Shown: positions 8,783 through 19,105 of the stretch, piece by piece | Numbering within the stretch: the first letter of the stretch is position 1 | How the letters are laid out: every line of letters starts with the position of its first letter | Origin: Mycolicibacterium frederiksbergense | GTDB taxonomy: Bacteria > Actinomycetota > Actinomycetes > Mycobacteriales > Mycobacteriaceae | Direction: 5' to 3' | NCBI RefSeq assembly: GCF_012223425.1 | Contig: NZ_CP038799.1 | Span: 1,674,001-1,738,000 of the forward strand | Length of the DNA: 64,000 nt | Made by a program: the position numbers and the translations under genes | Notes under the pieces: generated by a model | What the model saw: only the letters and a program-made list of their open reading frames with translations | Database searches by the model: none | What the model was told of the DNA's origin: nothing

Positions 8783-9409
8783 TCACTCCGAGAGCTGGAA
8801 CTCCACCATCGCCGCGACGGTCTCCACGGCCTCACTCAGCGCATCCAGCCGTGCGCGCGCACCCGGCGCGGCCAGCACGGCGTAGCGGTCGGCCTGGCCG
8901 ATCGGGATGCGAGCGGCCAACGCGTACAGCCGATCTCCGGCCTCCTGGCCGGGTTCGGGTCCGCCCAGCAGGTACTCTCGCGGCGGCAGCGTCGCATTGC
9001 GGGACTCGGCGATCCGCTCGAACAGCTCCATCACGGTGTCCTCGATGGTGGCGATATCCGCCCCGGTCACCGACGGACCCGCCTCATCCGGCCACGGCAC
9101 CGTCATCGCCCGCGGATAGGGCGCATCGTCGAGCCACTCGGTCACCCTGATCCGCTCGCCGAGCATGCAGCGCAACCGATACAGTCCGTCCCCCAGTTCG
9201 GCATGCTCGACGATCCGGGCCAGCACCCCGACGTCGCTGCGCACATCACCGCCACCGACTTCGCGGCCCGCCGCGATCATCACCACGCCGAACACCGGAT
9301 CGCCGGCCAGGCAGTCGGAAATCATTGCGGTGTAGCGCGGCTCGAAGATCCGCAACGGCAGCTCCTCACCGGGAAGCATCGCCATCTCCAGCGGAAACAT
9401 CGGTGTCAT
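8783..9409 (-). CDS. LON peptidase substrate-binding domain protein
   Basis: 208-residue stand-alone LON N-terminal domain protein, the Rv0434 counterpart by order. The N-terminus PMFPLEMAMLPGEELPLRIF and the EPRYTAMI stretch after it are the typical beta-strand and loop of the domain; no protease or ATPase module is present. Such proteins are thought to recognise protein substrates, but this one's partner is unknown. Its start overlaps the upstream ligase stop as ATGA, so the two are co-translated. Confidence 0.88.
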   Translation of the reverse strand: MTPMFPLEMAMLPGEELPLRIFEPRYTAMISDCLAGDPVFGVVMIAAGREVGGGDVRSDVGVLARIVEHAELGDGLYRLRCMLGERIRVTEWLDDAPYPRAMTVPWPDEAGPSVTGADIATIEDTVMELFERIAESRNATLPPREYLLGGPEPGQEAGDRLYALAARIPIGQADRYAVLAAPGARARLDALSEAVETVAAMVEFQLSE

Positions 9410-10539
9410 AGTTCCAGCTCCCCGACCAGCGCGTCGACGACGGCGCGCAGATCACCGTCGTGTTCCTCGGCCACCCGGCGCTGCCGCTGATAAGACCCAC
9501 CGCCCCGGTAGATCCCGGACACCCGCGCCAATTCGTCCGCGCAACCCAGGCTCACCGCCACCGACTCGAGCCGGTTCAGCAGGTCGTCGAGATCATCGGT
9601 GACCAGACGCTCGTTGCTGTCGGCATCCAGAATGATCTCCGCGTCCAGTCCGTAACGCGCTGCGCGCCATTTGTTCTCCTGTACATGCCAGGGCGGCATG
9701 GTCGGCAGCTGCTCGCCGGCGTCGAGCCGGCGGTCCAGGTCGACGATCAGGCAATGAGTCAGCGCGACCAGAGCGCCGAGTTCGGCGATATTGGACACCC
9801 CGTCGAAGATCCGCACCTCGATGGTTCCCAGATGAGGCGAAGGCCGGATATCCCAGCGGATTTCGTTCATGTGGTCGATGATGCCGGTCTTCTTCTGGTC
9901 GTGAACGAAGCCTTCGAACTGCGACCACTCCTGGAACTGGAACGGCAGTCCGGCAGTGGGCAGCTGCTGGAACATCATCGCCCGGTTGCTGGCGTAGCCG
10001 GTGTCGCCGCCGTCCCAGTACGGCGACGACGCCGACAGCGCGAGCAGATGCGGATACTGGTTGAGCAGTGAGGTGATGATGGGCATCACCTTGTGCGCCG
10101 AGGAGATTCCGACGTGCACGTGCACGCCCCAGATCAGCATCTGACGGCCCCACCACTGGGTGCGCTTGATCAGCTCCGCGTAACGCGGTCCCTCGGTGAG
10201 CTGCTGGGTGGACCACTCCGCGAACGGGTGGGTGCCCGCGCAGAACAGCTCCATCCCGCGTTCCCGCGCAATGCGGCGCACCGGGACCAGGGTGTCGTGC
10301 AGGTCGGTCATCGCCTCCGGGACGGTCTCGCAGATCCCGGTGACGATCTCGACGGTATTGCGCAGCAATTCCTTGTGCACATGCGGGGTTTCGCCGATCT
10401 CGGCGATCACCGCGGCGGCCTCGTTGGTCAGGTCACGGGTGTGCGCATCGACCAGCGCGAACTCCCATTCGACACCGACCGTCGGCCGGGGTGACCCGGC
10501 GAAATCGATTCGGCTGGGACTACTCCGCGGAGATGACAC
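9406..10539 (-). CDS. Carboxylate-amine ligase, glutamate-cysteine ligase 2 (YbdK) family
   Basis: About 377 residues, matching Rv0433 in length and sequence pattern: [20 protein letters not shown] near the N-terminus, [20 protein letters not shown] in the middle, [19 protein letters not shown] near the C-terminus. The YbdK family shares the GCS2 ATP-dependent ligase fold; E. coli YbdK has weak glutamate-cysteine ligase activity, so the true substrate is uncertain. GTG 10539 was chosen because it gives the Rv0433-like N-terminus and only a 20-base overlap with sodC; a GTG at 10566 in the same frame is possible. Confidence 0.88.
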   Translation of the reverse strand: MSSPRSSPSRIDFAGSPRPTVGVEWEFALVDAHTRDLTNEAAAVIAEIGETPHVHKELLRNTVEIVTGICETVPEAMTDLHDTLVPVRRIARERGMELFCAGTHPFAEWSTQQLTEGPRYAELIKRTQWWGRQMLIWGVHVHVGISSAHKVMPIITSLLNQYPHLLALSASSPYWDGGDTGYASNRAMMFQQLPTAGLPFQFQEWSQFEGFVHDQKKTGIIDHMNEIRWDIRPSPHLGTIEVRIFDGVSNIAELGALVALTHCLIVDLDRRLDAGEQLPTMPPWHVQENKWRAARYGLDAEIILDADSNERLVTDDLDDLLNRLESVAVSLGCADELARVSGIYRGGGSYQRQRRVAEEHDGDLRAVVDALVGELEL

Positions 10540-11197
10540 CGCAGGCCACCCGGCCGCCGGCGTCACCCGTTGACAGCGTCTGCTGGTCAGGACCGGGGGT
10601 GCCGTTGACCTGCTGGTACTTCTCGGCAGGGATGTTCCCGAAGTTGTCGGCCTTCTCGTGGATGACGATCGCGGTCTTGGTCCCCGTGAGCAGTTCCTCG
10701 GCGGTGAAGGCGTCGGTCGTGGTCACCAGTTTCGCCGAGCCGTCGCCGCGGACCTGCAACGAGCTGAGGTCGCCGCTGGAGGGATGCCCGGAGTGTCCCT
10801 CGGCCTGGAAGTGCCCACCGGCACTGGTGAAATCGCCCTCACAGGAGCCGACCTGATGGATGTGCAGGCCGTGGAAGCCCGGCGTCAGTTCGCCGGCAGT
10901 GGTGGTCTCGACGGTGACGGTCGCGAAACCGTCGGTGAATTCGATCGTGGCGGTGGCCACCTCGGTGCCGTCCGCTGCCGCCAGGTTCGCGGTCAGCGTC
11001 TCGCCACTGGTCGCGCCGGAACCGTGGGCACCGCCATGGGCGGCCTCGCCGGACGGCGTCGGTGATGGCGATCCGGTCCACACCGGCGGAGTGGTGCCCG
11101 GCTCAGTGGCGACCGGCTCGTTGGGCGCGCACGCAGCGGCGATCGGGACGATGACGGCGGCAGCGGCGAGAAGGCGAATCGTGGCTGAGATCGGCAT
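10520..11197 (-). CDS. sodC: Cu/Zn superoxide dismutase lipoprotein
   Basis: 225 residues. It begins with a signal peptide ending in a lipobox (VIVPIAAAC), so it is exported and lipid-anchored. Copper and zinc ligands are visible in [26 protein letters not shown], and IVIHEKADN, with the C-terminal [12 protein letters not shown]. It converts periplasmic superoxide to hydrogen peroxide and oxygen. Start ATG 11197 sits exactly before the signal peptide; the longer frame from 11314 adds 39 residues without export logic. It lies between virR and the ligase, as in M. tuberculosis (Rv0432). Confidence 0.95.
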   Translation of the reverse strand: MPISATIRLLAAAAVIVPIAAACAPNEPVATEPGTTPPVWTGSPSPTPSGEAAHGGAHGSGATSGETLTANLAAADGTEVATATIEFTDGFATVTVETTTAGELTPGFHGLHIHQVGSCEGDFTSAGGHFQAEGHSGHPSSGDLSSLQVRGDGSAKLVTTTDAFTAEELLTGTKTAIVIHEKADNFGNIPAEKYQQVNGTPGPDQQTLSTGDAGGRVACGVISAE

Positions 11198-11207
11198 GTC
11201 CGAGAGC

Positions 11208-11675
11208 CTAGCCGGTGACCACCACGATGACGCCCGGTGGTTGCTCGACGAGTTCGGGGCGTCTCGGCTCGACCGGCGCTTCCAACAGCCTGCCGACGTC
11301 CTCGGCGGCCTCACGCTCGCCCGGTGCCTCCCCGAAGTACACCGTCGTCACCGGTACGCCCTCCAGCACGAGGTTCCCGGTCTCGGTGACATTCCACTCG
11401 GCATCGCGCAGGCGGGTGGCCGTCCCTTCGGCCGCGCCGGGCACCTCGGAGATGTTGAACACCCGGACATCGGTCCTGGCCTGCTCGGGATCCGGGGAGG
11501 GTTCCGCGCTGGTGGTGGCGCTGCTGGTGGTGGTGCTCACCACGGCGGCATCGCCGTCGTCATCGTCGTCGGGACCCATGTACTGGAGGGCAACCAGCAG
11601 GAACACCACGCCGAGAAAGAGCAGCACCATGACCATGGCGCGCAGAGGCAGCCCGGAAGAGTCTCGCTGGTTCAT
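11208..11675 (-). CDS. virR: LytR C-terminal domain membrane protein (VirR/Rv0431 type)
   Basis: 155 residues: one transmembrane segment (residues 14-34), a run of aspartates (GPDDDDDGD), a low-complexity Ser/Thr linker, and a LytR_C domain ([20 protein letters not shown] onward). Position and architecture match Rv0431, named VirR, which affects vesicle production and envelope integrity in M. tuberculosis. ATG 11675 is preferred to a TTG three codons upstream. It lies 10 bases before sodC and follows the DUF3263 gene, probably in the same transcript. Confidence 0.85.
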   Translation of the reverse strand: MNQRDSSGLPLRAMVMVLLFLGVVFLLVALQYMGPDDDDDGDAAVVSTTTSSATTSAEPSPDPEQARTDVRVFNISEVPGAAEGTATRLRDAEWNVTETGNLVLEGVPVTTVYFGEAPGEREAAEDVGRLLEAPVEPRRPELVEQPPGVIVVVTG

Positions 11676-11694
11676 CGGGGGCAAGCCTAACGGC

Positions 11695-12003
11695 TCAGGT
11701 GATGTCGAAGCCGAGCCGCCGGGCCGCCTTCGCCTTCTGCCGGCTCGCCCGCACCCGTCGCAACCGCTTGACCAGCATCGGGTCGGCGGCCAGGGCCTCG
11801 GGACGGTCCACCAAAGCGTTGAGCACCTGGTAGTAACGAGTCGCCGACATCGAGAAGAGCTCTTTGATGGCGTCTTCCTTGGACCCCGCGTACTTCCACC
11901 ACTGGCGTTCGAACGCCAGGATGTCGTGTTCGCGGCGGGTCAGCCCGTCCGCAGGTTCGGAGTCGTCCCCGGATTGGCCGGTCCGCGCGATGGCGCCATC
12001 CAT
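11695..12003 (-). CDS. DUF3263 small protein (Rv0430 type)
   Basis: 102 residues, the length I recall for Rv0430. The DUF3263 core is clear: LTRREHDILAFERQWWKYAG then IKELFSMSATRYYQVLNALV, a helix-turn-helix-like pattern, followed by a basic tail (VKRLRRVRASRQKAKAARRL). It may bind DNA, but this is inference. ATG 12003 is preferred over ATG 12042, which has no ribosome binding site and adds 13 unconserved-looking residues. Divergent from def across about 127 bases. Confidence 0.8.
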   Translation of the reverse strand: MDGAIARTGQSGDDSEPADGLTRREHDILAFERQWWKYAGSKEDAIKELFSMSATRYYQVLNALVDRPEALAADPMLVKRLRRVRASRQKAKAARRLGFDIT

Positions 12004-12116
12004 ATCGCTCTCAGGACCCTTCCGATAACTCGCAAATGACATTCATGTGGTTCGGCGATCATTCAATCACGGCCCCGGTAGTTGAGGCGTGATCGTTACC
12101 CGCGCGTCGGCTGACT

Positions 12117-12122
12117 TAAGCT
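12117..12122 (+). promoter_or_regulatory. -10 element for a probably leaderless def transcript
   Basis: TAAGCT fits TANNNT and ends eight bases before the GTG start of def, so transcription would begin at or next to the start codon. No ribosome binding site precedes the GTG. Leaderless mRNAs are common in mycobacteria. Confidence 0.5.
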
Positions 12123-12130
12123 AACCAACC

Positions 12131-12724
12131 GTGGCTGTCGTACCAATCCGCATTGTGGGAGATCCCGTCCTGCACACCCCGACCACTCCCGTGCCTGTCG
12201 CCGCCGACGGTTCGGTTCCGGCCGAACTGGCCGAGCTGATCGCCGACATGTACGACACCATGGACGCAGCAAACGGTGTCGGCCTGGCCGCCAACCAGAT
12301 CGGGCGCACCGAGCGGGTGTTCGTCTACGACTGCGCCGAGGACCGTGGCAAGACCGCGCGCCGGCGCGGCGTGATCATCAACCCGGTGCTGGAGACCTCC
12401 GAGGTCCCCGAGACGATGCCCGACCCCGACGACGATGACGAGGGCTGCCTGTCGGTGCCCGGCGAGTCGTTCCCGACGGGCCGCGCGGACTGGGCCAGGG
12501 TGACCGGCCTGGACGCCGACGGCACCGAGATCACGCTGGAGGGCACCGGCCTGTTCGCCCGGATGCTGCAGCACGAGACCGGCCACCTGGACGGGTTCAC
12601 CTATCTGGACCGCCTGATCGGCAGGCACGCGCGCGCCGCCAAGCGGATGGTGAAATCGAACCAGTGGGGGGTACCGGGGCTCAGTTGGCTGCCCGGCGAG
12701 GATCCCGACCCGTTCGGCCACTAG
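12131..12724 (+). CDS. def: Peptide deformylase
   Basis: 197 residues, the same length as M. tuberculosis Def (Rv0429c). All three family motifs are present: [10 protein letters not shown] near residue 46, EGCLSVPG near 104, and QHETGHLDG near 147, supplying the Cys and two His metal ligands and the catalytic Glu. It removes the formyl group from nascent proteins. The GTG start at 12131 has no ribosome binding site, consistent with a leaderless message. It heads a plus-strand run that includes the GNAT gene, the SMC module and xthA. Confidence 0.96.
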   Translation: MAVVPIRIVGDPVLHTPTTPVPVAADGSVPAELAELIADMYDTMDAANGVGLAANQIGRTERVFVYDCAEDRGKTARRRGVIINPVLETSEVPETMPDPDDDDEGCLSVPGESFPTGRADWARVTGLDADGTEITLEGTGLFARMLQHETGHLDGFTYLDRLIGRHARAAKRMVKSNQWGVPGLSWLPGEDPDPFGH

Positions 12725-12743
12725 CTTGATCCACGACGCCGCC

Positions 12744-13694
12744 ATGCCGTCCGTCGGCAGCCGGGTGTCCCTGCGCTACCGGACCCCCAGCGCTCTGAAC
12801 GACGCCGCCCTGACCGACGTGGTCGGGCACCTGGAGGCACTCGAGCCCGTCGTGGTGGTGCGCACCAAGTCCGGTGACGCCGTCGAGATCCACCCGGCCG
12901 ACGTGGTGTCGGTGCGCGAACTCTCGCACGCACCCGTGCGCAATTCCGAGATCCGCACCCTGGAACATGCCGCCGCGCTGGCCTGGCCCGGTACCGACCA
13001 GCACTGGCGCGACGGCTGGCTGCTGCGTGCCGGCGGCGGACACACCAGCCGGGCCAACTCGGCTGTCCCGCTGCTTTTCTCGTCGAACACCGAGGCGCTG
13101 CCCGACATCATTGCCTGGTACGCCCAGCGCGACCTGGAGCCTTGGCTGGCCCTGCCGGAGCGGCTGTTGCCCGTCAAGGCCGCGGGCATCAAACCGACCC
13201 GCATGCTGGTCCGCGATATCCCCCAGGTCCCCTTCCCCGTCGCTGCGCTCGCCCAGGTCCCCTCCCCCGACGTCACGCTGACTCCCGAGCCGGGCACCGA
13301 CTGGCTGCAGACCTACCAGCGCGATGTCCCCATCGACATCCTGACCGCCGTCGTCGACGGCTCCGTCACGTTCGCCTCGGTGGGGGACGGGGCGAGCGCA
13401 GCGACGGGAAGAATCCACGCGGTCGGCCGGGGCGCGGTCACCACCGCGCCGGACGGCACCTGCTGGCTCGGCGTGTCGTGCGTGCGTGTCGCGGAAGCGT
13501 CGCGGCGCACCGGACTGGCCCGCGCAATCTGCTCGGCGCTGCAGGCCTGGGGCGCCGAACAGGGCGCGACCCGCGCCTATGTCCAGGTCCTCGACGACAA
13601 CCGGCCGGCGCTGACGCTCTACGAGTCCGCCGGATTCCGGCTCCATCACCGTCACCGCTATGTGCGCGCAGATAGCCTCGTGCCCCATGCGTGA
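12744..13694 (+). CDS. GNAT-family N-acetyltransferase (Rv0428c type)
   Basis: 316 residues. An N-terminal SH3-like region (GSRVSLRYRT, then VVVRTKSGDAVEIHPADVV) precedes a C-terminal GNAT domain whose acetyl-CoA site is visible as ASRRTGLARAICSALQAWG with the following ALTLYESAGFRLHHRHRYV. Substrate unknown. ATG 12744 is chosen; a TTG at 12726 would add six residues. Its last eight bases overlap the start of jetA, tying the housekeeping genes to the SMC module. Confidence 0.85.
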   Translation: MPSVGSRVSLRYRTPSALNDAALTDVVGHLEALEPVVVVRTKSGDAVEIHPADVVSVRELSHAPVRNSEIRTLEHAAALAWPGTDQHWRDGWLLRAGGGHTSRANSAVPLLFSSNTEALPDIIAWYAQRDLEPWLALPERLLPVKAAGIKPTRMLVRDIPQVPFPVAALAQVPSPDVTLTPEPGTDWLQTYQRDVPIDILTAVVDGSVTFASVGDGASAATGRIHAVGRGAVTTAPDGTCWLGVSCVRVAEASRRTGLARAICSALQAWGAEQGATRAYVQVLDDNRPALTLYESAGFRLHHRHRYVRADSLVPHA

Positions 13695-15099
13695 GTTACT
13701 CGATGCCAACCGCGAGGTGCAGGGCTCGCGCGCGCTGCGGCTGCTGGCCACCTCGAACCTCGCGGTGTACGCCACGCTGATGGAACGCCACCTGTTCGAG
13801 GGTCTGGTCGGCGAGACCGAGCTGGTGGTCCGGCTGGAACGCGACCTGGACGCGCTCCACGAGACCGGCGAACAGTCCGGTCTCGCGCTGATCAAGACGT
13901 GGGCCAGTCAGGGCTGGCTGCACCGTGTCGCGAGCGGGGAGCGCAACATCTGCTACCTCACCCAGGATGCGCGCCGCGCCCTGGACTTCGTGCGCGGGAT
14001 GCGCCGCAACGACACCATCGCCACCGGCGGCTCCATCAACGGCATCGCCTCCCGGCTCAAGCAGGTCGCGATCCGCGTCGGTGACGACCCGGACCGGATC
14101 CGGCAGGGCATCGAGGCCGAGATCGCGGTGCTGCACGCCGAGCTCGACGAGCTCGACGCCGGCCTGCGGCCCGAACCCGACGTCACCGCCATGCACGACG
14201 AGGCCCGCGCCATTGCGATGCAGATGGAACGCCTGATCACCGATATCGGGCTGTACGGCACCATGATCGAGCAGGCCACCGCGGCGCTGGACGACCCGAT
14301 AGACACCAATGTCGAATACCGCGACCGGCAGCGCCAGATGTATGCCGACTACCAGGCGGCCTGGGATTCCGCGGGCCGCGATTCGCATCGGGCGTTCCTG
14401 CGAATGATCAACGACCCCGATCAGCGGGCCGAGCTCGAGGCAGACATCGCCACCGTGGCCGCCACCCTCCCCGAACTCGATCCAGCGCTGCGCAAGGTGA
14501 TGGCCGGATTCTTCGAGCTGGTCGGCCACCAGATCGACGAGGTCGAGCGCATCCAGCAGCGCTGCGCCCAGCGGGTCAAGCGGTTCACCGCGTTCGGCAC
14601 ACTGGAGCAGACACGTGGGGTGGCCCGTCAGCTCAACGAGGCCATCGGCACCGCGCGGGCCCTGCTCAAGGAGTCGTTCACCGACTCCCGTCTTCCCATC
14701 GAGGTGCCGTTGGCCCGGCATACGATCAGTTCGGTCGGAGCACTGAGCTTCCGGATCAACGACCTGTCCGCGCCCAAGCCCGCCGAAGCAGCCGACGGCG
14801 AGGTGGACCTGACCACCTTCTCGTCGCTGACCACCCAGGTCGATGCACCCGCGCTGTCGCAGATGCTGAATTCGTCACTGCCGGTGTCACTTCCGGATGC
14901 ACTGGCCATGCTGGACACACCGTACCTCGGGCACGTGATCGTGCTCTGGTCGTGGGCGCTCAAGCAACCGTCCACCACTGTCCCTTCTTCCTTCGAGTCA
15001 CCCGCCCGTGTCCGGTTCCACTCGCTGGACGGCCATGACCGCGAGATGGAGATTCCGCACCTGATGTTCACCGAACCCGTCCTGGATGGCGCCTCATGA
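13687..15099 (+). CDS. jetA: JetA/MksF-like DUF3375 protein (Wadjet kleisin subunit)
   Basis: 470 residues of the DUF3375 family. It opens with a winged-helix-like N-terminus (MRELLDANREVQGSRALRLL) and continues with long charged helices (residues about 130-300), as expected for the kleisin of MukBEF/Wadjet complexes. ATG 13687 is the only start that fits: it overlaps the GNAT stop by eight bases and begins at the conserved N-terminus; the frame from 13660 adds nine residues inside the GNAT gene. It overlaps jetB as ATGA. In Wadjet type I and in the mycobacterial EptABCD system this subunit bridges the SMC heads. Confidence 0.85.
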   Translation: MRELLDANREVQGSRALRLLATSNLAVYATLMERHLFEGLVGETELVVRLERDLDALHETGEQSGLALIKTWASQGWLHRVASGERNICYLTQDARRALDFVRGMRRNDTIATGGSINGIASRLKQVAIRVGDDPDRIRQGIEAEIAVLHAELDELDAGLRPEPDVTAMHDEARAIAMQMERLITDIGLYGTMIEQATAALDDPIDTNVEYRDRQRQMYADYQAAWDSAGRDSHRAFLRMINDPDQRAELEADIATVAATLPELDPALRKVMAGFFELVGHQIDEVERIQQRCAQRVKRFTAFGTLEQTRGVARQLNEAIGTARALLKESFTDSRLPIEVPLARHTISSVGALSFRINDLSAPKPAEAADGEVDLTTFSSLTTQVDAPALSQMLNSSLPVSLPDALAMLDTPYLGHVIVLWSWALKQPSTTVPSSFESPARVRFHSLDGHDREMEIPHLMFTEPVLDGAS

Positions 15100-15767
15100 C
15101 CGACGCTGCGCCAGCAAAACCAGAAATCGATTTCGCGTCCCTGCCCGACGTGGACACGACGGGCCGCGCGCCCCAGCAACGGCGTCCACGTTTCGACGGC
15201 GATGTCAGCGCCATGCCCGACCGCGCCTGCTGGGCGCTGCAGCACCTGCTGACCCGGCGCTATGTCAGCAGCGAGTCCGATCCGGACATCTACAGCTGGA
15301 TCCTGGAGTACCGCAATGATCTGTCGATCCGGTTGTCGGAGTTGGATCTTGCGCTCCGGATCGCCGAGCAGGTCGACATCGCCTTCATCGAGCAGGCCCG
15401 CTACGAACCGACCAGGGGCGCCAAGCTGCTACGCCGCGAGCCGCTGGGCACCTACGACTCCATCCTGGCGTTGCACCTGGCCCAGATGATGCGCGCCGGT
15501 GGGGATTCCAGCTTCCTGATCACCCGCGATGAGGTGCACGGGCTGTTTTCCGGTGTACTCAACGACACCGACCGCGACACCGTCACCTTCACCGCGCGTG
15601 TCGACGCGGCCATCGCCCGCCTCGCCGGGTTGGACATCCTGCGCAAGACCCGCGATGACGAGGACAGCTACACCGTCAGCCCGGTGATCACCGCGATCAT
15701 GACGGCCTCGGTCATCACCGAACTGCAGCAGCAGTTCGAGCAGTTGCTGAAGGGCGGTTCGGAATGA
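15096..15767 (+). CDS. jetB: JetB/MksE-like DUF4194 protein (Wadjet KITE subunit)
   Basis: 223 residues with the DUF4194 pattern: [20 protein letters not shown] near residues 48-67, then [20 protein letters not shown] and a C-terminal winged helix. KITE-type subunits bind the kleisin and DNA in condensin-like complexes. It overlaps jetA and jetC as ATGA on both sides, which implies fixed subunit ratios. Confidence 0.85.
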   Translation: MTDAAPAKPEIDFASLPDVDTTGRAPQQRRPRFDGDVSAMPDRACWALQHLLTRRYVSSESDPDIYSWILEYRNDLSIRLSELDLALRIAEQVDIAFIEQARYEPTRGAKLLRREPLGTYDSILALHLAQMMRAGGDSSFLITRDEVHGLFSGVLNDTDRDTVTFTARVDAAIARLAGLDILRKTRDDEDSYTVSPVITAIMTASVITELQQQFEQLLKGGSE

Positions 15768-18700
15768 GTGAGCAGTTCCACCTGTCCCGGCTGCAGGTCA
15801 TCAACTGGGGTGTCTTCGACGGCTACCACTCGGTGCCCATCAGCGCCGGCGGATCGCTGATCGCCGGGGCCTCCGGCAGCGGCAAATCCTCCCTGCTGGA
15901 CGCCATCTCGCTCGGGTTCCTGCCGTTCAACCGGCGCAACTTCAACGCCTCGGGTGACAACACCGCCGCCGGTTCCAGCGCCGGGCGACGCACCGTGGAC
16001 AAGTACGTGCGCGGCGCCTGGGGGCAGCGCAGCGACGCCGGGGTGAGCCAGGTCATCTATCTGCGTGGCGACGGCACCACCTGGTCGGCGGTCGCGGTGA
16101 CCTACACCAGCAACACCGGCCGCTCGATCACCGGACTCGTGCTCAAATGGCTCACCGGCGAGTCGCGTTCGGACTCGTCGAGCAGGTTCGTGCTCGGCGA
16201 CGGCGATATCGACATCGAAGAGGTCTGCAACCGTTGGGCGGCCGGCCGTTTCGACAGTAGCGCCTTCAAAGATGGCGGCTGGCGGTTCTCCACCAAGGTG
16301 GAATCCCAGTACCTGGCCCAGCTGTACGCCTCCATCGGGATCCGCGCCTCCGAGGCCGCCCAGCAGCTGCTCGGAAAGGCCAAGTCGCTCAAGAGCGTCG
16401 GCGGTCTGGAACAGTTCGTCCGCGATTTCATGCTCGACGAACCCGACAGCCTGGCCCGGCTGCCCGAAGCCCTCAAGCAGATCGACCCGCTGGTGGAGGC
16501 CCGCGAGTTGCTGGCGGTCGCTCAGCGCAAGCGCAAGATCCTCGGCGATATCGAGACCATCCAGATCCGCTACGCGTCGGAGTCCTCCGATCTCGGCATC
16601 ATCGACCTCGTCGACACGCAGATGGTGCGTGCCCACACCGATCATGTCCGGCTGCAGCAGTGCCCCGCCCAGGTCGAGAACCTCGACGGCACCATCGACC
16701 AACTGGAGAACGAGTACGGCGACCTGACCCGGCAGCTCAATCTGGCCAAGGCCGAGGGTGACTCGCTCAACGCCCAGATCAGCGGTGCCAGCACCAACGT
16801 CGGCCCGCTGCAATCGCAGGTGGCCGCCGCCGAGGCGCAGGCCGAGGAGATCACCCGGCGCTACGCCGCCTACGAGGAGATGGTCACCGCTCAGGGCCTG
16901 CCGGTCCCCGAGACCGCGGACGAATTCTGGAATCTGCGTGAGGATCTCAGCAAGCAGGCGGCCGGGCTCGCGGTGAAGCTGGAACGCGGCCGGGAAGCCT
17001 CCACCGACGCCGAATACGCCCAGAAGGCGGCACGGATCGCGCGCGATCACGCCGCCAAGGAGCTCAAACGCGTCGAACAGGTAGGTTCGGCGCTGCCGGA
17101 GTTCGCGGTCACCATGCGCGAACACATCTGCACGGCAGTGGGTATCGACCCCTCGGCGCTGCCCTATGTCGCCGAGCTGATGGATCTTCGTCCCGAGGAG
17201 AACCGCTGGCGCGCCGCGGTCGAGAAGGTGCTGCGCTCGGTCGGGCTGCGACTGCTCGTGCCCGATGAGCACTACGCCAAGGTGCTGCGCTTCGTCAACG
17301 AGACCAACATGCGTGGGCGGCTCGCGCTGCACCATGTGCGGATCAACGCCCCCGACCGCGCCCCCGAGCAGAACACGCTGGCGGGCAAGCTGTTTGTCGT
17401 CAAACCCGACCATCCTTGCGCGGCCGAGGCGCTCGACGTCCTCAGCGCCGCAGGTGATCACATCTGTGTGGACACCCCGGACCTGTTCACCCGGTTCCGC
17501 CGCGCGGTTACCGATGCCGGCCTGTACAAGGACTCCGATCGGTTGGCCATCAAGGACGACCGCCGGGCCCTCAAACCGTCCGAATACATCTACCAGGGCG
17601 ATATCACCGCCAAGCTGGACGCACTGACCGCCGAATTGGCGGAAGCCGAAGAGACTTTCACGCAGGCACGTCAGGCCGCCGACGATATCGCTGCCGGACG
17701 CCAGCAGTGGCGGGACCGCGCCGCGGCCTGCAAGGCGATCTGCGAGCAGTTCCCGCAGTGGAGCCAGATCGACACCGAGACCGCCGACGGGCATGCCGAC
17801 CGGTTGCGCGAGCAGTACGACCTGCTGATGGCCGACAATCCCGACGTGGAGGCGCTCAGCGTCCGCGCCGAGGAGTGCTGGAACGACATCCAGACCCTGA
17901 TGACGCGACGCGGGGCCGTCCAGACCCGGCGCGACGATCTCGACGGGCGCCGCACCCGGCTGATGGATCTGCAGGACCGGTTGGCCCCGGCGGCGATCTC
18001 GGATGCCGCCACCGACCTGCTGCGGCGCTATTCCGCCGAGGTACCGGTCGCCCTGGAGCTGCTGAACCCGGAACCGCACCGCGAGGCTCTCCTGGGCGCG
18101 ATCCGCCGCGAGCGTGATCAGCTCACCGAAAGCCGCAGGCGGTCCCATGACGAACTGGCGCGCATCATCGCCACCTTCGACACGTCGTTCCCCGATGCCA
18201 TTCCCAATGACTCTGCGGATTTCGACGAGCGGGTCCACGATTACGTCGCCGTCTGCCGCCACATCGATGAACGCGAGCTTCCGGACGCCTATGACCGGAT
18301 GATGCGCCTGATCACCGAGCAGGCCCCCGATGCCATCCTGACCCTGCACCGGGTGGCCGAGCAGGAGACCCGGCGGATCAGCGACCAGATCGACAGGGTC
18401 AACACCGGTTTGGGTTCGGTGGAGTTCAACCGCGGGACCCGGTTGACGCTGCGCGCCACCCCTCGCAGCCTGGTCGCGGTGGCCGAGCTCACCGATATCG
18501 TCAAGTCCATCTCGCGCCGCATCGCCGAGGTCGGCCTCGGCGACAAGAAGGCGATCCTGGATCAGTACGCAGACATTCTGCGGCTTCGCAATCGCCTGGC
18601 CGGCAACAGTCCTGAGGACCGAGCCTGGACCCGCGACGCTCTCGATGTGCGCAACCGGTTCACCTTCGACTGTGCCGAGTGGGATGTGCGCAGCGAGGAA

Positions 18701-19105
18701 CTGATCCGGACGCACAGCAACGCCGGCGACAACTCCGGCGGCGAGCAGGAGAAGTTGATGGCGTTCTGTCTCGCGGGCGCGCTGAGCTTCAACCTGGCCA
18801 ATCCCGAAAGCGGGGACAACAAACCGGTTTTTGCACAGCTGATGCTGGACGAGGCGTTCTCCAAGTCCGATCCGCAGTTCGCCCAGCAGGCCCTGCAGGC
18901 GTTCCGCAAGTTCGGGTTCCAGCTCGTCATCGTCGCGACCGTGCAGAACGCCACCACCATCCAGCCCTATATCGATGGGGTGGTCATGGTGTCCAAGACC
19001 GAGGCGACCGGCCGGAATGCCCGCCCCGTCGCGTCGGTCGCGACCAAGACGATCAGCGATTTCACCGCGCTGCGTAAAGAACTCAAGATCCCGGAGCCCG
19101 TCTGA
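15764..19105 (+). CDS. jetC: JetC/MksB-like SMC ATPase (Wadjet motor)
   Basis: 1113 residues. The N-terminal head carries Walker [10 protein letters not shown] at residues 35-43. Long helical regions rich in Glu, Ala and Arg form the coiled-coil arms, with a hinge-like domain in the middle (residues about 450-620). The C-terminal head carries the ABC signature NSGGEQEK at about 990-997 and Walker [12 protein letters not shown] at about 1026-1036. This is the MukB/SbcC-like SMC of Wadjet and MksBEF systems, which extrude DNA loops. All catalytic motifs look intact. Its TGA overlaps the xthA ATG by one base; no JetD gene follows. Confidence 0.9.
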   Translation: MSEQFHLSRLQVINWGVFDGYHSVPISAGGSLIAGASGSGKSSLLDAISLGFLPFNRRNFNASGDNTAAGSSAGRRTVDKYVRGAWGQRSDAGVSQVIYLRGDGTTWSAVAVTYTSNTGRSITGLVLKWLTGESRSDSSSRFVLGDGDIDIEEVCNRWAAGRFDSSAFKDGGWRFSTKVESQYLAQLYASIGIRASEAAQQLLGKAKSLKSVGGLEQFVRDFMLDEPDSLARLPEALKQIDPLVEARELLAVAQRKRKILGDIETIQIRYASESSDLGIIDLVDTQMVRAHTDHVRLQQCPAQVENLDGTIDQLENEYGDLTRQLNLAKAEGDSLNAQISGASTNVGPLQSQVAAAEAQAEEITRRYAAYEEMVTAQGLPVPETADEFWNLREDLSKQAAGLAVKLERGREASTDAEYAQKAARIARDHAAKELKRVEQVGSALPEFAVTMREHICTAVGIDPSALPYVAELMDLRPEENRWRAAVEKVLRSVGLRLLVPDEHYAKVLRFVNETNMRGRLALHHVRINAPDRAPEQNTLAGKLFVVKPDHPCAAEALDVLSAAGDHICVDTPDLFTRFRRAVTDAGLYKDSDRLAIKDDRRALKPSEYIYQGDITAKLDALTAELAEAEETFTQARQAADDIAAGRQQWRDRAAACKAICEQFPQWSQIDTETADGHADRLREQYDLLMADNPDVEALSVRAEECWNDIQTLMTRRGAVQTRRDDLDGRRTRLMDLQDRLAPAAISDAATDLLRRYSAEVPVALELLNPEPHREALLGAIRRERDQLTESRRRSHDELARIIATFDTSFPDAIPNDSADFDERVHDYVAVCRHIDERELPDAYDRMMRLITEQAPDAILTLHRVAEQETRRISDQIDRVNTGLGSVEFNRGTRLTLRATPRSLVAVAELTDIVKSISRRIAEVGLGDKKAILDQYADILRLRNRLAGNSPEDRAWTRDALDVRNRFTFDCAEWDVRSEELIRTHSNAGDNSGGEQEKLMAFCLAGALSFNLANPESGDNKPVFAQLMLDEAFSKSDPQFAQQALQAFRKFGFQLVIVATVQNATTIQPYIDGVVMVSKTEATGRNARPVASVATKTISDFTALRKELKIPEPV

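Noticed and set aside
15668..18715. A 1015-codon open frame on the minus strand
   Set aside because: It lies wholly antisense to jetC, which has intact catalytic motifs. The frame is long only because GC-rich codon use keeps the opposite frame open; its sequence is Gly/Arg/His-rich with no domain.
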